Part shown: positions 15,301 to 22,865 of the stretch, one piece after another | How the letters are laid out: every line of letters begins with the position of its first letter | How positions within the stretch are numbered: the first letter of the stretch is position 1 | Assembly (NCBI GenBank): GCA_023415915.1 | Contig: JAEZIZ010000029.1 | Location: 1-31,317 of the forward strand | Reading direction: 5' to 3' | Length of the DNA stretch: 31,317 bases | Origin: Bacillota bacterium | GTDB taxonomy: Bacteria > Bacillota > Clostridia > Christensenellales > SZUA-584 | Notes under the pieces: generated by a model | What the model was told of the DNA's origin: nothing | Databases searched by the model: none | Seen by the model: the letters and a program-made list of their open reading frames with translations, nothing else | Program-made: the position numbers and the translations under genes

Positions 15301-17108
15301 AATATATCTTCCCTCGTAAGGCTGTCCGCAAGAACGACGGACCTTGCGGTGTTCGCGTCTCCCCACAGGCCTTTATGGTTGTCCTGGTTATTGGTAGGCG
15401 CGAGGTGCCAGCCTTTATCGAGCGCTCTGGTGTAATATTCGTACGACGGGAAATATCCGCTTGAGCGTATAGCGCCTTCACCGTTGCCTACCTCTATAAG
15501 GGAGATAAGCTTGTCTATTTCGAGGTCGTAATGCACAAAGTCGGCAAAATCGCCGAACGTAGAGCCCGGATGGTTAAACTGCGATATTGAATCCGGGAAC
15601 TGTTTAAGCACGTTGTAGTACTGCAGCAGGCCGTCGGGGTTCTTATATACCTGGTTTTCTCTCGTCTCGAACCCCGGCGTGTTGTATGTGTTTATGTGGC
15701 CCGTGCCGTTCGACCATGTCATTTCATATCCGTATATGCCAACAAAACCGCCGTCCGTATATCTGTCTGCCGCCGCGTGTCCCTCTATCCACTCCGCGCT
15801 AGCCGAGCCGTCGGCCATTGAACACGCGCTAGCGTTGTCGAACGAGTTGGAGTGGTCGGTAACTGCGAGGAAATCCACGTTTGCCGTGTTTTTGGCGTGG
15901 CTGTATGCGTCGTCAAGGCTGCCTATGCCGTCGGATACAGTCGTGTGCGAGTGCAGCTGTCCGAAATACAGGCTGTAGCTTCCTGTGCGCTCGGTAAACT
16001 CGTACGTGGAAACCGGCCCGTCCGTCATTCCCACCGCAACAGCATAAGCCTGAATAGTAGCGGGAAGCGCGGACAGCGTGATGGCAGAAGAGTAATCGTT
16101 CCACGTTGCTCCGTTATCCAGCGAATATTTTATAGCCGCGCCGGGAGTGGAGCAGGAAAGCGCAACCTGGCTGCCCGGCTTTACCGCGCCGCCGTCAGGG
16201 GTTGCGGTTACCGGCGCAACCTGCGCCTGCGTAAACTCCCATGTGGCCGCCGGGCCGTCCGCCATGCCCTCCTTTACGCCGTATGCGCTCACCGTAGCGG
16301 GAAGCGAGTCTAGCGTTATCTGCAGTGCGGGGTCGTACTGCGCGTAGTCCGCGCCGTTTACGGAGTACATTATCGCCGCCCCCTCCGTGACGCACGAAAG
16401 TACTACCTTAGAGCCGGCTGCGACAGCGCCGCCCGCAGGCTGCGCCGTTACCCCTCCTACGGTGTCGGAGCTCTGTATCGGAGTACCCTTGATTACTATA
16501 TTGTTTATATTGCTTGTCCCGCCGGAGCCAACGGTTTCATCCGGCGGATATGATCCCGTACCCGCGCGTGACGAAATGTTTGACGTCATAATGAATCTTA
16601 TAAGTACATTGGAGGCGTTTGCCATTTCCGCGGGCAGCGCCAGCGACGAAGGCATAAAGACCTTAAGCGATGTAGACGTTATCGCGTAACTGCCGCCCGG
16701 CACGTCCGCCCACGTCGATCCACCGTCCAGGCTGTATGTTACCTTAAAATCTCTCGGCCCCGTGCCTGACGAGCGCACCTTTGCCGACAGCGTAAGGTTC
16801 TCATATCCTGCCGTAGACAGGCTCAGCTGCCAGTATTTTGAGTCCACCCCGCCGTTCCAGCCGCTGATACAAAGGCTTCCCGTGCTGTATGTAGGCGTTA
16901 TGCCCGCAAAGCTGCTCAATACCGCTCCTGCCGATAAGCTGCCGCTTGTCGCCGGTATGTTCGCGGCGGCGGGCGCGGCTGAATAATCCCATGCCGCGAC
17001 GCTTTCCGGCTCGGCTGCCGACGCTACCGGCAGCGATACGCAGCTCAGCAGCATGAGCACCGCGAAGAACACCGCCGCCCTCTTAAAGCTTTTTGACCTT
17101 AAAAACAT
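12330..17108 (-). CDS. Large secreted PHP-domain (CehA/McbA-like) metallohydrolase with Ig-like and OB-fold modules
   Basis: A 1592-residue exported protein. Layout: signal peptide (1-31, basic start, hydrophobic core, ending ASA-A); a jelly-roll-like N-terminal domain (about 35-210); two chitobiase-type beta-sandwich repeats (about 214-293 and 297-372); a PHP phosphoesterase domain (about 376-620) with H386-S-H388, D418-H419, E462, H471, H513 and D576-x-H578; Ig-like modules (about 625-815); a glutamine-amidotransferase-like domain (about 820-1110); two OB-fold domains (about 1115-1200 and 1205-1307); two Ig-like repeats (about 1312-1463); and a C-terminal cap. The PHP metal ligands are intact, so it may cleave phosphodiesters or similar bonds outside the cell. 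There is no LPxTG, SLH or cohesin anchor. GGAGGT precedes the ATG. Confidence 0.82.
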   Translation of the reverse strand: MFLRSKSFKRAAVFFAVLMLLSCVSLPVASAAEPESVAAWDYSAAPAAANIPATSGSLSAGAVLSSFAGITPTYSTGSLCISGWNGGVDSKYWQLSLSTAGYENLTLSAKVRSSGTGPRDFKVTYSLDGGSTWADVPGGSYAITSTSLKVFMPSSLALPAEMANASNVLIRFIMTSNISSRAGTGSYPPDETVGSGGTSNINNIVIKGTPIQSSDTVGGVTAQPAGGAVAAGSKVVLSCVTEGAAIMYSVNGADYAQYDPALQITLDSLPATVSAYGVKEGMADGPAATWEFTQAQVAPVTATPDGGAVKPGSQVALSCSTPGAAIKYSLDNGATWNDYSSAITLSALPATIQAYAVAVGMTDGPVSTYEFTERTGSYSLYFGQLHSHTTVSDGIGSLDDAYSHAKNTANVDFLAVTDHSNSFDNASACSMADGSASAEWIEGHAAADRYTDGGFVGIYGYEMTWSNGTGHINTYNTPGFETRENQVYKNPDGLLQYYNVLKQFPDSISQFNHPGSTFGDFADFVHYDLEIDKLISLIEVGNGEGAIRSSGYFPSYEYYTRALDKGWHLAPTNNQDNHKGLWGDANTARSVVLADSLTREDIFDAMRDMRVYATEDNNLRINYTLNGEYMGTVFAEKPDAVNIKVVLEDPDNEALGKVSVISNGGRVVASETLTSSKETLEFSLPPDYSYYYIRVDEADHDIAVTAPVWIGEVDKAGISKTFGSTSLPMKGKPLTITTELFNNESSAMDITSLEYSVGGSVIHTVSAISPVASLGAGSYSFDYTPAAAGKFDVNVKLIAVINGVEKTFTDVLKLNVVDPAVITNIVVDASHYNDYVTGYYSGNMTNLVAIANQEGINVVVQTSPLAAEALEDAQLLILSPPAKKNGTAGGVSYSQSPYTDEEIAVIKEFADRGGNIIVTALADYQDNRNDSVNHSAYQQNRVLEAIGAGTRINDDEVVDYDNNPNVNPPGVAGGTPYRVPMKTYNMDSPYLDGVQAEQSYSFYSGCSLTMGSGAEWLVKGWPSTYGFDSDNDGLGGSYVSAANKTIPDDTGIGKGNVVALATETLPGGGKLLVGGTVFYSNFEVKAQLDNYGQLQNSNYNILLNILGSIKKVIPVTPIAQARAGVMGDVFCVEGTVTAGTVPADNAFFDTIYIEDATGGINIFPVSGASIEVGQKVKVTGTLDQYQGDIELRVIEYSVTDESKDPIEPAAMTTQQSMDGGSGGRLVKIEGMVTRMDSQNLYIDDGSGEARVFVDGYIGDGSGDASKLGKWDPAITVGDRVSAVGLASVDPLGPRLRVRNTAEIVRIGDTVPPAITVSGVEDGRYYNADVTPVVTTDEGTFTMTLNGDSYSGAAITQEGAYTLHIAAVDSDGNESEATVSFTIDKTVPVITVNGVADGDRLKLNKKVIVTWSCEDSLSGVESSSGDIASGGRLDTGTAGLHTLKFTASDEAGNTATVTVSYSVEYVFSGFLSPFVKTWITGSPVPVIFRLKDANGSSVKNAAAKLYIARVEKGVVGPEEKASSIWPFTYGNLFRYDKFTKQYYFELSTKYLKAGTYQLRADLGDGTVNTVRITLTNPIIWFRPIIPGFWGCFF

Positions 17109-17185
17109 TTTTGTTACCTCCGTTTTTATTCTTTGTTTAGCATGTGTGGGTTTAATGTTTCACCACATCTTTTATTGCTTTAAAA

Positions 17186-17213
17186 AGTATATATAAAGTA
17201 AAAGTAAATTCAA
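17186..17213 (-). promoter_or_regulatory. Sigma-A-type promoter of the secreted PHP gene
   Basis: On the minus strand TTGAAT (17208-17213) is separated by 16 bases from TATACT (17186-17191), which lies about 78 bases before the ATG. A small dyad, TGTGG/CCACA near 17146-17168, lies in the leader. Confidence 0.5.
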
Positions 17214-17440
17214 AAAAAGCCTAGCGCCCAGATTTTTACCGGCCAGGAGTATAATAAAGAATGCATGGGATGCTTCGTTAAATTTAATGTCTGAAAAGTT
17301 AAGCGTACACGGAAGGTAAACAAAAGCTGCCGCCAGAAAATTCAGTCATATTTGGCTTATTACATATTATATATGATAAACATGGAAAACGGAATAGCGT
17401 AACTTGTCGAAGTTAATACCACTACCCAAATAGCAGACGA
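17214..17440. other. Intergenic region without recognised genes
   Basis: The gap from 17109 to 17630 separates the secreted hydrolase gene from the microcompartment locus. Apart from the promoter at its left and the terminator at 17444-17491, I see no gene, repeat or known RNA in it. Stop codons are frequent in all frames and the base composition is more AT-rich than in the flanking genes. Confidence 0.5.
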
Positions 17441-17443
17441 AAA

Positions 17444-17491
17444 AAATAAAGATCGCTCTGCGTATATATTGCATATGCCGCAGTAACGATC
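17444..17491 (-). terminator. Terminator closing the microcompartment locus
   Basis: On the minus strand GATCG-TTA-CTGCG and CGCAG-AG-CGATC form a ten-pair stem with a small internal bulge (17451-17462 with 17479-17491). It is followed directly by TTTATTTTTTT. It lies about 140 bases beyond the last gene of the locus. Confidence 0.75.
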
Positions 17492-17630
17492 GCACGTGAC
17501 CGGAAAGAGCGCTTTTGTTACTTAAAGCCGCCCTTCCCGCAGCAAGGAGGAGTAAGGAATGCCCCCGCAGCCCGCGCTTTCACAGCCGCTTAAAAGGGCG
17601 AAATCTTTATTATTTATATATTATACCGGT

Positions 17631-18368
17631 TCATTGGCCAGTTACTATGTTAACCGACGCGCTGCACCCGAAGCGCTGGGCTCCCGCCGCCATAAGTTCC
17701 CTCACTTTAGCCGCGTCCTTAATACCACCGTCTATCTTTATGCCTATGCTGCCGCCTATTACCGAGCGCACGTACTTAACGTCTTCGGCGCACGCCTTTT
17801 TGCCTGTAAGCGCGTTTGAAATCTTTATATAATCTGCGCCGCATTCGGCGGCTATTTTGAGCACCTTTACCTTTTCGTCGTCGGTAAGCAGGCCCTGCTC
17901 GTATATCGCCTTTACCTTCGCCCTGCCGCCCGCAACGGATACCATCTCGAAAAGGTCTTTTTTCATGCCGTCAAAATCGCCCGACTTTATCGCCGTTATC
18001 ATCATCGAAACGTCGAGCTCAGTCGCGCCGTTCATTATCGCCTCGCGTATCTCGGCGCACTTTGCCTTAGTGGACGCCGCGCCGTGCGGAAAACCCACCG
18101 GCACGCACACCGCGACATTGCTGCCGCGCAGCAGCTCGGCCGCCATCGCCGTATAATAGGGCGATACGCAGACGTTCGCAAACCCGTATTTTTTTGCATC
18201 CTCGCAGCCTTTGCGTATAGCCTCGGCCGAAGCGTCCGGGTTTAACAGCGAATGCTCTATCATGCCCGCGAGCTCGCTTGCGCTGCAACGCGATGCCTGA
18301 CCACCAAGTTCAGCCATTACCGCGTCCGTTACGCGCGATATTATGCCCTCTATATCCAAATCCAACAC
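17631..18368 (-). CDS. deoC: Divergent DeoC-family aldolase (microcompartment lumen)
   Basis: A 245-residue class I aldolase of the deoxyribose-phosphate aldolase family. The catalytic residues align: D119 (ELDVSM), Schiff-base Lys K182 (YIKIS) and second Lys K211 (GIKIDGG). The flanks differ strongly from normal DeoC: KISNALTG replaces KTSTGF, IEHSLLNPD replaces MDHTLLKPD, and the phosphate loop reads RFGCSAS rather than R-x-GTS-x-G. The substrate may therefore differ, or be an unphosphorylated or other sugar phosphate. Residues 3-21 form an amphipathic helix (DIEGIISRVTDAVMAEL) like an encapsulation peptide. The start is GTG with AGAGAG before it. Last gene of the locus, ten bases after a BMC-P gene. 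Confidence 0.82.
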   Translation of the reverse strand: MLDLDIEGIISRVTDAVMAELGGQASRCSASELAGMIEHSLLNPDASAEAIRKGCEDAKKYGFANVCVSPYYTAMAAELLRGSNVAVCVPVGFPHGAASTKAKCAEIREAIMNGATELDVSMMITAIKSGDFDGMKKDLFEMVSVAGGRAKVKAIYEQGLLTDDEKVKVLKIAAECGADYIKISNALTGKKACAEDVKYVRSVIGGSIGIKIDGGIKDAAKVRELMAAGAQRFGCSASVNIVTGQ

Positions 18369-18378
18369 CTGCTCTCTT

Positions 18379-18672
18379 TCAGCGTCCTTTGAGAATTACT
18401 TCTCCGTTCACGGCGCAGTGGTCTATTACGCCGCATATAGTCCAATCGGCAATGAGGTCGTTGTCGTCAAAGAACATCTTGGCGGCTCCGCCGTCCGTGT
18501 TTACGAGCACAATGTCCCCCGGCCCGGAGTCTGCACGGTCAAAAGCTATCTCCCGGGGGCCGAGCGGCGCGCCGTCAAGGCCTACAAACTCTATTATCAT
18601 CAGCTTGTGGCCCGAAAACTTGAAGTCCTTTACCGTGGAGACAACGTTGCCCACTACCCTTGCTATCTTCAC
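18379..18672 (-). CDS. BMC-P shell vertex protein (EutN/CcmL family)
   Basis: A 97-residue pentamer-forming protein that caps the vertices of the microcompartment shell. Family features: the start MKIARVVGNVVST, the central SGPGDIVLV loop, and the ending ICGVIDHCAVNGE. It overlaps the preceding BMC-H gene by four bases (ATGA), which indicates translational coupling. It is one of three BMC-P genes in the locus. The three differ in their loops and so probably have distinct roles or placements. Confidence 0.92.
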   Translation of the reverse strand: MKIARVVGNVVSTVKDFKFSGHKLMIIEFVGLDGAPLGPREIAFDRADSGPGDIVLVNTDGGAAKMFFDDNDLIADWTICGVIDHCAVNGEVILKGR

Positions 18673-18950
18673 CCTTGCTGCCCCGGCAGTATGCCTTCCA
18701 CATCGTCGTGCGGGCGCGGTATAACGTGTACGCTGTAAAGCTCGCCTACCCTCTTGGCAGCGGCGGCTCCCGTGTCCACAGACGCCTTTACCGCTCCCAC
18801 GTCGCCCCTTACCATCACGGTAACGAGCCCCGAGCCAATCTTCTCCTTGCCGATGAGTGTCACGTTTGCGGCCTTAACCATAGCGTCCGCTGCCTCAATA
18901 GCGCCCACGAGCCCTTTTGTCTCGACCATTCCGAGTGCCTGCTTTTCCAT
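18669..18950 (-). CDS. BMC-H hexameric shell protein
   Basis: A 93-residue single-BMC-domain protein of the PduA/CcmK kind that tiles the shell facets. The fold motif ALGMVETKGLVGAIEAADAM, pore segment KEKIGSGLV and C-terminal VHVIPRPH are all typical. The start at 18950 has AAAGGGGA before it; a longer upstream frame is not supported by a ribosome site. It is nearly identical to the BMC-H proteins at 19236 and 27174 in the first 80 residues. They differ mainly at the C-terminal tail, which is here GILPGQQG. Confidence 0.95.
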   Translation of the reverse strand: MEKQALGMVETKGLVGAIEAADAMVKAANVTLIGKEKIGSGLVTVMVRGDVGAVKASVDTGAAAAKRVGELYSVHVIPRPHDDVEGILPGQQG

Positions 18951-18966
18951 TAAAAATCCCCTTTCA

Positions 18967-19233
18967 TTACATGCTTTCGTTGTATTCGTCAATAAAACCA
19001 ACTATAGCCGCGTCTGCGGGCACAAGCCCTTTGCGGAAAATGAGGCTCGCTTCCTTTGAGCCAATCAGGTACACGAAGTCCCCTTCTCCGGCCTGACTCG
19101 TCGAGTCGGCGGCTACTATAATCTTTCCCGGCTTGCCGTTCTCTATCGTCTGCACGAGCAGCAGCTTTATGCCCAAAAGCCCCTCGTCCTTTACAGTCGA
19201 TACTACCGACCCTACGACCCTGCCCGTATACAT
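18967..19233 (-). CDS. BMC-P shell vertex protein (EutN/CcmL family)
   Basis: An 88-residue vertex pentamer protein. It begins MYTGRVVGSVVSTVKDEGLLG, has GEGDFVYLIGSKEAS in the middle, and ends with AAIVGFIDEYN. It lies two bases after the preceding BMC-H stop and has only a weak ribosome site, so translation is probably coupled. Together with the BMC-H genes on each side it forms a compact H-P-H-P shell cassette. Confidence 0.92.
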   Translation of the reverse strand: MYTGRVVGSVVSTVKDEGLLGIKLLLVQTIENGKPGKIIVAADSTSQAGEGDFVYLIGSKEASLIFRKGLVPADAAIVGFIDEYNESM

Positions 19234-19235
19234 GT

Positions 19236-19538
19236 TTACTTCGCGGCCTTAGCCGGCTTTACGTCGCCTCCGGGCAGTATGTCTTCCACGTCGTCGTGCG
19301 GGTGAGGTATCACGTGTACGCTGTAAAGCTCGCCAACCCTCTTGGCTGCCGCTGCGCCAGCGTCCACCGCGGCTTTAACCGCGCCCACGTCGCCCCTTAC
19401 CATCACGGTAACGAGCCCCGAGCCTATCTTCTCCTTGCCCATCAGCGAAACGTTAGCCGCCTTTACCATAGCATCCGCGGCCTCTATAGCGCCTACGAGC
19501 CCTTTCGTCTCGACCATTCCAAGTGCTTCCTTAGCCAT
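19236..19538 (-). CDS. BMC-H hexameric shell protein
   Basis: A 100-residue BMC-domain protein with the same core as its two paralogues in the locus, including the KIGSG pore motif. It has a longer Lys/Ala-rich C-terminal tail (GGDVKPAKAAK) that may face the cytoplasm or bind cargo. AAGGAG lies ten bases before the ATG. It is placed directly after the pduT-like gene. Confidence 0.95.
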   Translation of the reverse strand: MAKEALGMVETKGLVGAIEAADAMVKAANVSLMGKEKIGSGLVTVMVRGDVGAVKAAVDAGAAAAKRVGELYSVHVIPHPHDDVEDILPGGDVKPAKAAK

Positions 19539-19560
19539 TGCTTTTTCTCCTTTTTATACT

Positions 19561-20106
19561 TTAAAATACAGACTGTAATATATCCGGATGCGGCGACGGT
19601 ATCACAGCCGTCCCCGCTGCCATTCCTTGCGTTTCCTCAAGGCTCTTTGCAGCCTCTATCGCGGCTTTGACCGCCGCTACCTCGCCAGTCAGTACTACGA
19701 AGCTTTTGCCGCCGAGTCCCCTGCCCAGCCTTATCTCTATAAGTTCAACGGCAGCAGCCTTTACCGCCGCGTCCGCGCATAGTACCGCCGATGCGAGCGA
19801 GAACGTCTCTATAACGCCCAGCGCGCCCGGATCGTGAACCTCGGAAGCCGCGCTCATTGCCTCTATCACCTGCTCATGGATATTCGGTATCACCATGCTG
19901 TCCACCAGCACGTATCCCGCGCTTTTCCTGCCCGCTTCAACTGATGACCTTACTGCCGCAACATCTCCTGCGACTATCACAATGTATTTGCCCGCGCAAA
20001 CCGACTGCGCCGTTACAAGCCTCACGCTTGCGGCCTTTATCATCGCGTCGCCCGCTTCCAACCCTGCCGGTATCGAGTTCGTCTCTATCATTCCAAGCGC
20101 ATTCAT
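19561..20106 (-). CDS. pduT: PduT-like BMC-T trimeric shell protein with pore cysteine
   Basis: A 181-residue protein made of two BMC domains in tandem (about 1-90 and 94-181), giving a trimer that mimics a hexamer. In the first pore loop, SVCAGKY carries C37, equivalent to Cys38 of PduT, which holds a 4Fe-4S cluster in the trimer axis. Such proteins let electrons pass through the shell. The gene overlaps pduS by four bases (ATGA), which supports a working PduS-PduT pair. No other tandem-domain shell protein is present in the window. Confidence 0.9.
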   Translation of the reverse strand: MNALGMIETNSIPAGLEAGDAMIKAASVRLVTAQSVCAGKYIVIVAGDVAAVRSSVEAGRKSAGYVLVDSMVIPNIHEQVIEAMSAASEVHDPGALGVIETFSLASAVLCADAAVKAAAVELIEIRLGRGLGGKSFVVLTGEVAAVKAAIEAAKSLEETQGMAAGTAVIPSPHPDILQSVF

Positions 20107-21419
20107 GCATTCTCCGCCCTTATCTCTATAAACTTATCGGTAACCGCGGTTACTCTGCCCGCTATGCTGGCGTGCACATTTGCCCCCAGCTTGCCTTCAG
20201 GTATATCGGCAACTAGCTGCCCTTTTGCCACGCTGTCCACCTGCTTTACCACGGGCACCGACGGCGCTCCTATATGGCCTTTAAGCGGCAGCCGTACCAG
20301 TTTTACTTCGAGTTCCTTAAGCGGCGTATCGACGTCGTACTGCGATATGCCCATCCTCGCCATCAGCCGGTATGTGGGCACTTTGACGAATTCGGGCGAT
20401 ACGCTTCCCTTTACCTTCTTCTCGGGCTTCATGCCTCCGGCTGAAAGCCCCTGCTTAATGCGCATCATCATGCGGCTCGGCGAGAGACCGAAGTTGCAGG
20501 CGTAATAGCTGCACAGCCCACAGTCGCAGCACGAGAACACTCCGTTAGCGTCTCCCAGCAGATTGCCCTGCCCCATGAACGCCGCCCTCATTGCCTTATG
20601 CGGCTCTACGCCCAGCCCGAGAGCGTTCCTGGGGCACATTTCCGTGCACATATTGCACTGGCAGCAAGCTGCCTTTGTCAGCTTTAAATCCAATGCGCCG
20701 TCTTCTGTCTTTTTCCTTATCAGCGGATGGCCGGTTTTCAGCACTATCAGCCCGCCCGTCGTCTTCGCTATAGGCTCGCTTATATCGCGGCTGAGTCTGC
20801 CAGTTGCCGGCCCGCCTATTATCAGCGTATATCCGTCCATGCTGTCCGGTCCGCCCGCCACCGCAAGCGCCGTCTCTATGGGCGTACCTACAGGCACCTT
20901 AAGCGTTACCGGACGGGACACCTCGCCGGCCACCGTCACCAGCCTCTCGGTAACCGGTATGCCGGATAGAGCGTCGTATATGTTTGCGAGCGTAGTTACG
21001 TTGCTTACTACCGCGCCCACGTCGAGAGGTATGCCCCCTGTAGGTACTACCTTTCCCGTCACCTCGTATACTATCTGCTGCTCGTCGCCTGCCGGATAGT
21101 AGTTATCAAGCAGGTGCAGCCGCACGTTGTCTTCATTTTTAATTGCGCTCTGCAGCGCCTCAATTGCGTCCTTGTTCTTGCCCTTTACGCACAGCACTCC
21201 CTCGCACGCGCCCACCGACTCCATCAGGATTTTTAGCCCGCGCACTATCTTTTCCGGGTAATGCCGCATCATCAGTTTGTCGGCTTTAAGCAGCGGCTCG
21301 CACTCGGCGCCGTTGCCTATCACTATATCAGCTTTGCCCTGAGCCTTTATATGCGCCGGAAAACCTGCTCCGCCCGCGCCTACCACGCCCGCTTCGCGGA
21401 TAGCTTCTGCTGCGTTCAT
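20103..21419 (-). CDS. pduS: PduS/RnfC-like flavin and 4Fe-4S electron-transfer protein
   Basis: A 438-residue RnfC-related oxidoreductase. The N-terminal GVVGAGGAGFP (11-21) and AECEPLL belong to the NADH/FMN-binding domain. A SLBB-like segment follows, then two 4Fe-4S motifs (C253-x2-C255/C258-x3-C262-P, and C298-x-C300-x2-C303-x4-C308). A C-terminal barrel-sandwich, lipoyl-like segment (GHIGAPSVPVV...) ends the protein. In Pdu compartments PduS reduces cobalamin. No B12 enzyme is encoded here, so passing electrons from NADH to the shell protein PduT is more likely. AAGGGGA precedes the ATG and it overlaps pduT. Confidence 0.9.
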   Translation of the reverse strand: MNAAEAIREAGVVGAGGAGFPAHIKAQGKADIVIGNGAECEPLLKADKLMMRHYPEKIVRGLKILMESVGACEGVLCVKGKNKDAIEALQSAIKNEDNVRLHLLDNYYPAGDEQQIVYEVTGKVVPTGGIPLDVGAVVSNVTTLANIYDALSGIPVTERLVTVAGEVSRPVTLKVPVGTPIETALAVAGGPDSMDGYTLIIGGPATGRLSRDISEPIAKTTGGLIVLKTGHPLIRKKTEDGALDLKLTKAACCQCNMCTEMCPRNALGLGVEPHKAMRAAFMGQGNLLGDANGVFSCCDCGLCSYYACNFGLSPSRMMMRIKQGLSAGGMKPEKKVKGSVSPEFVKVPTYRLMARMGISQYDVDTPLKELEVKLVRLPLKGHIGAPSVPVVKQVDSVAKGQLVADIPEGKLGANVHASIAGRVTAVTDKFIEIRAENA

Positions 21420-21429
21420 GCTTATCCCC

Positions 21430-22836
21430 TTATACTATCCTGAAGTTTCCGTACAGCACGCACCGTCTCGAGCGGGTAAAAGTCCTCGCGCTTGTCAGCC
21501 CTTCGCCCGTGGGCGTCGCTATGGTCAGCGTAGTGTACCCTTCGCCGTTGAACCCGAGCCCTGCGTACGACGGGGCGTTCTTTACGAATATCGTAGTATT
21601 AAGCGCCTTTGCGGCCATGGAAAGGTGCGTTACGTTCTGCGAATGCATCATTGCCGTATGGCGGCAGCCGTTCTCGGCCTTTATTGCCTTTTCAATCGCT
21701 TCCTCTATTGTCTCTACCCGTGCTATTCCGAGTACGGGCATCAGCATCTCCACCGTTATGAACGGGTGGTTTTCGTCCACCGCGGCTATCACCAGCCTCG
21801 GATTGCCCGAAAAGCTTACGCCGCTCGCCTTCAGTATCACCACGGCGTCCCTGCCGACGAATTTCCTGTTAACGACGTACTTTCCGTCTTTGTTCTCAAA
21901 TACGGTTTTTACGACCTTGTCTATATCCGATCCGTATATGCGGAACGCGCCGTTTTTCTCCATCTCGCTCATCAACTGTTCCGCTATTCCCGAGAACGCG
22001 AACACTTCCTTCTCGGCTATGCACAGCACGTTGTTATCGAAGCTCGCGCCGTCTACTATGTCCTTTGCGGCCTGCGGAATTATCGCCGTATCGTCGACTA
22101 TCACCGGAGGGTTGCCGGGGCCAGCCGCTATAACTTTCTTTCCGGTCTTCATCGCGACTTTAACCACTGCCTCGCCGCCCGTTATCGACAGCAGCGGTAT
22201 GTCGGGGTGCTCCATTATGCGCTTGCCGGTCTCCAGGTTAGGCTCTTTCACCGTGCATATGAGTGCGGGTGGTCCTCCCGCCGAGACTATTGCCTCATTA
22301 AGTACTCTCATTGCCTCTTTTGACACGTTCTTAGCCGCCGGATGCGCGTTGAACACTACCGCGTTACCTGCGGCTATCATACTTATAGAGTTATTGATTA
22401 CCGTCGAAGGCGGATTAGTCGACGGCGTTATAGAGCCTATCACGCCGAACGGCGCGCGCTCCACCAGCGTCAGCCCGAAGTCGCCCGATACGGCATCCGA
22501 AGTCAGGTCCTCAATGCCCGGCGTCTTCTCTACAGCCAGCAGGTTCTTTAACACTTTGTGTTCCACCCTGCCGTATCCCGTCTCGCTGTTGGCGAGCTCC
22601 GCAAGCCGCCTTGCGTTCTTCCTGCCCGCCTCGCGCATCGCTTCTATCAGCTTTCCGCGCTGCTCCAGCGACATGCGTATAAGCTGTTTCTGCGAAGCCT
22701 TCGCGGAAGCAATGGCTTCCTCGGGCGTATCGCACAGCCAGCAGCCAGCAGCCTCAGTTTCCGGCTCGGAGCTCTTTTTTATCTGCCTTACGGTATCTTT
22801 CACTATCTGCCTTATCTGTTCATCGGTTAATCCCAT
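21430..22836 (-). CDS. CoA-acylating aldehyde dehydrogenase (PduP/EutE family)
   Basis: A 468-residue enzyme that converts a short aldehyde, CoA and NAD+ to acyl-CoA and NADH inside the shell. The catalytic Cys is C272 in NNVLCIAEK. The signature PFGVIGSITPSTNPPST and the GPGNPPV region are typical. N-terminal residues 3-20 (LTDEQIRQIVKDTVRQIK) form an amphipathic helix like the PduP encapsulation peptide, joined by an acidic linker. GAGG precedes the ATG. Acetaldehyde from DeoC, or lactaldehyde/acetaldehyde from the class II aldolase, is the likely substrate. Confidence 0.95.
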   Translation of the reverse strand: MGLTDEQIRQIVKDTVRQIKKSSEPETEAAGCWLCDTPEEAIASAKASQKQLIRMSLEQRGKLIEAMREAGRKNARRLAELANSETGYGRVEHKVLKNLLAVEKTPGIEDLTSDAVSGDFGLTLVERAPFGVIGSITPSTNPPSTVINNSISMIAAGNAVVFNAHPAAKNVSKEAMRVLNEAIVSAGGPPALICTVKEPNLETGKRIMEHPDIPLLSITGGEAVVKVAMKTGKKVIAAGPGNPPVIVDDTAIIPQAAKDIVDGASFDNNVLCIAEKEVFAFSGIAEQLMSEMEKNGAFRIYGSDIDKVVKTVFENKDGKYVVNRKFVGRDAVVILKASGVSFSGNPRLVIAAVDENHPFITVEMLMPVLGIARVETIEEAIEKAIKAENGCRHTAMMHSQNVTHLSMAAKALNTTIFVKNAPSYAGLGFNGEGYTTLTIATPTGEGLTSARTFTRSRRCVLYGNFRIV

Positions 22837-22865
22837 AAACTGACCTCGACCATAAATATATTTTA

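Noticed and set aside
17559..17819. 86-codon plus-strand frame with a good AAGGAGG-like site
   Set aside because: Most of it is antisense to the last deoC gene and the product matches no family; the ribosome-site match is probably chance.
21509..22843. Long plus-strand open frame (444 codons) opposite the aldehyde dehydrogenase gene
   Set aside because: It lies wholly antisense to a convincing enzyme gene, its product is a Ser/Thr/Pro-rich shadow typical of this codon usage, and it has no family motif.
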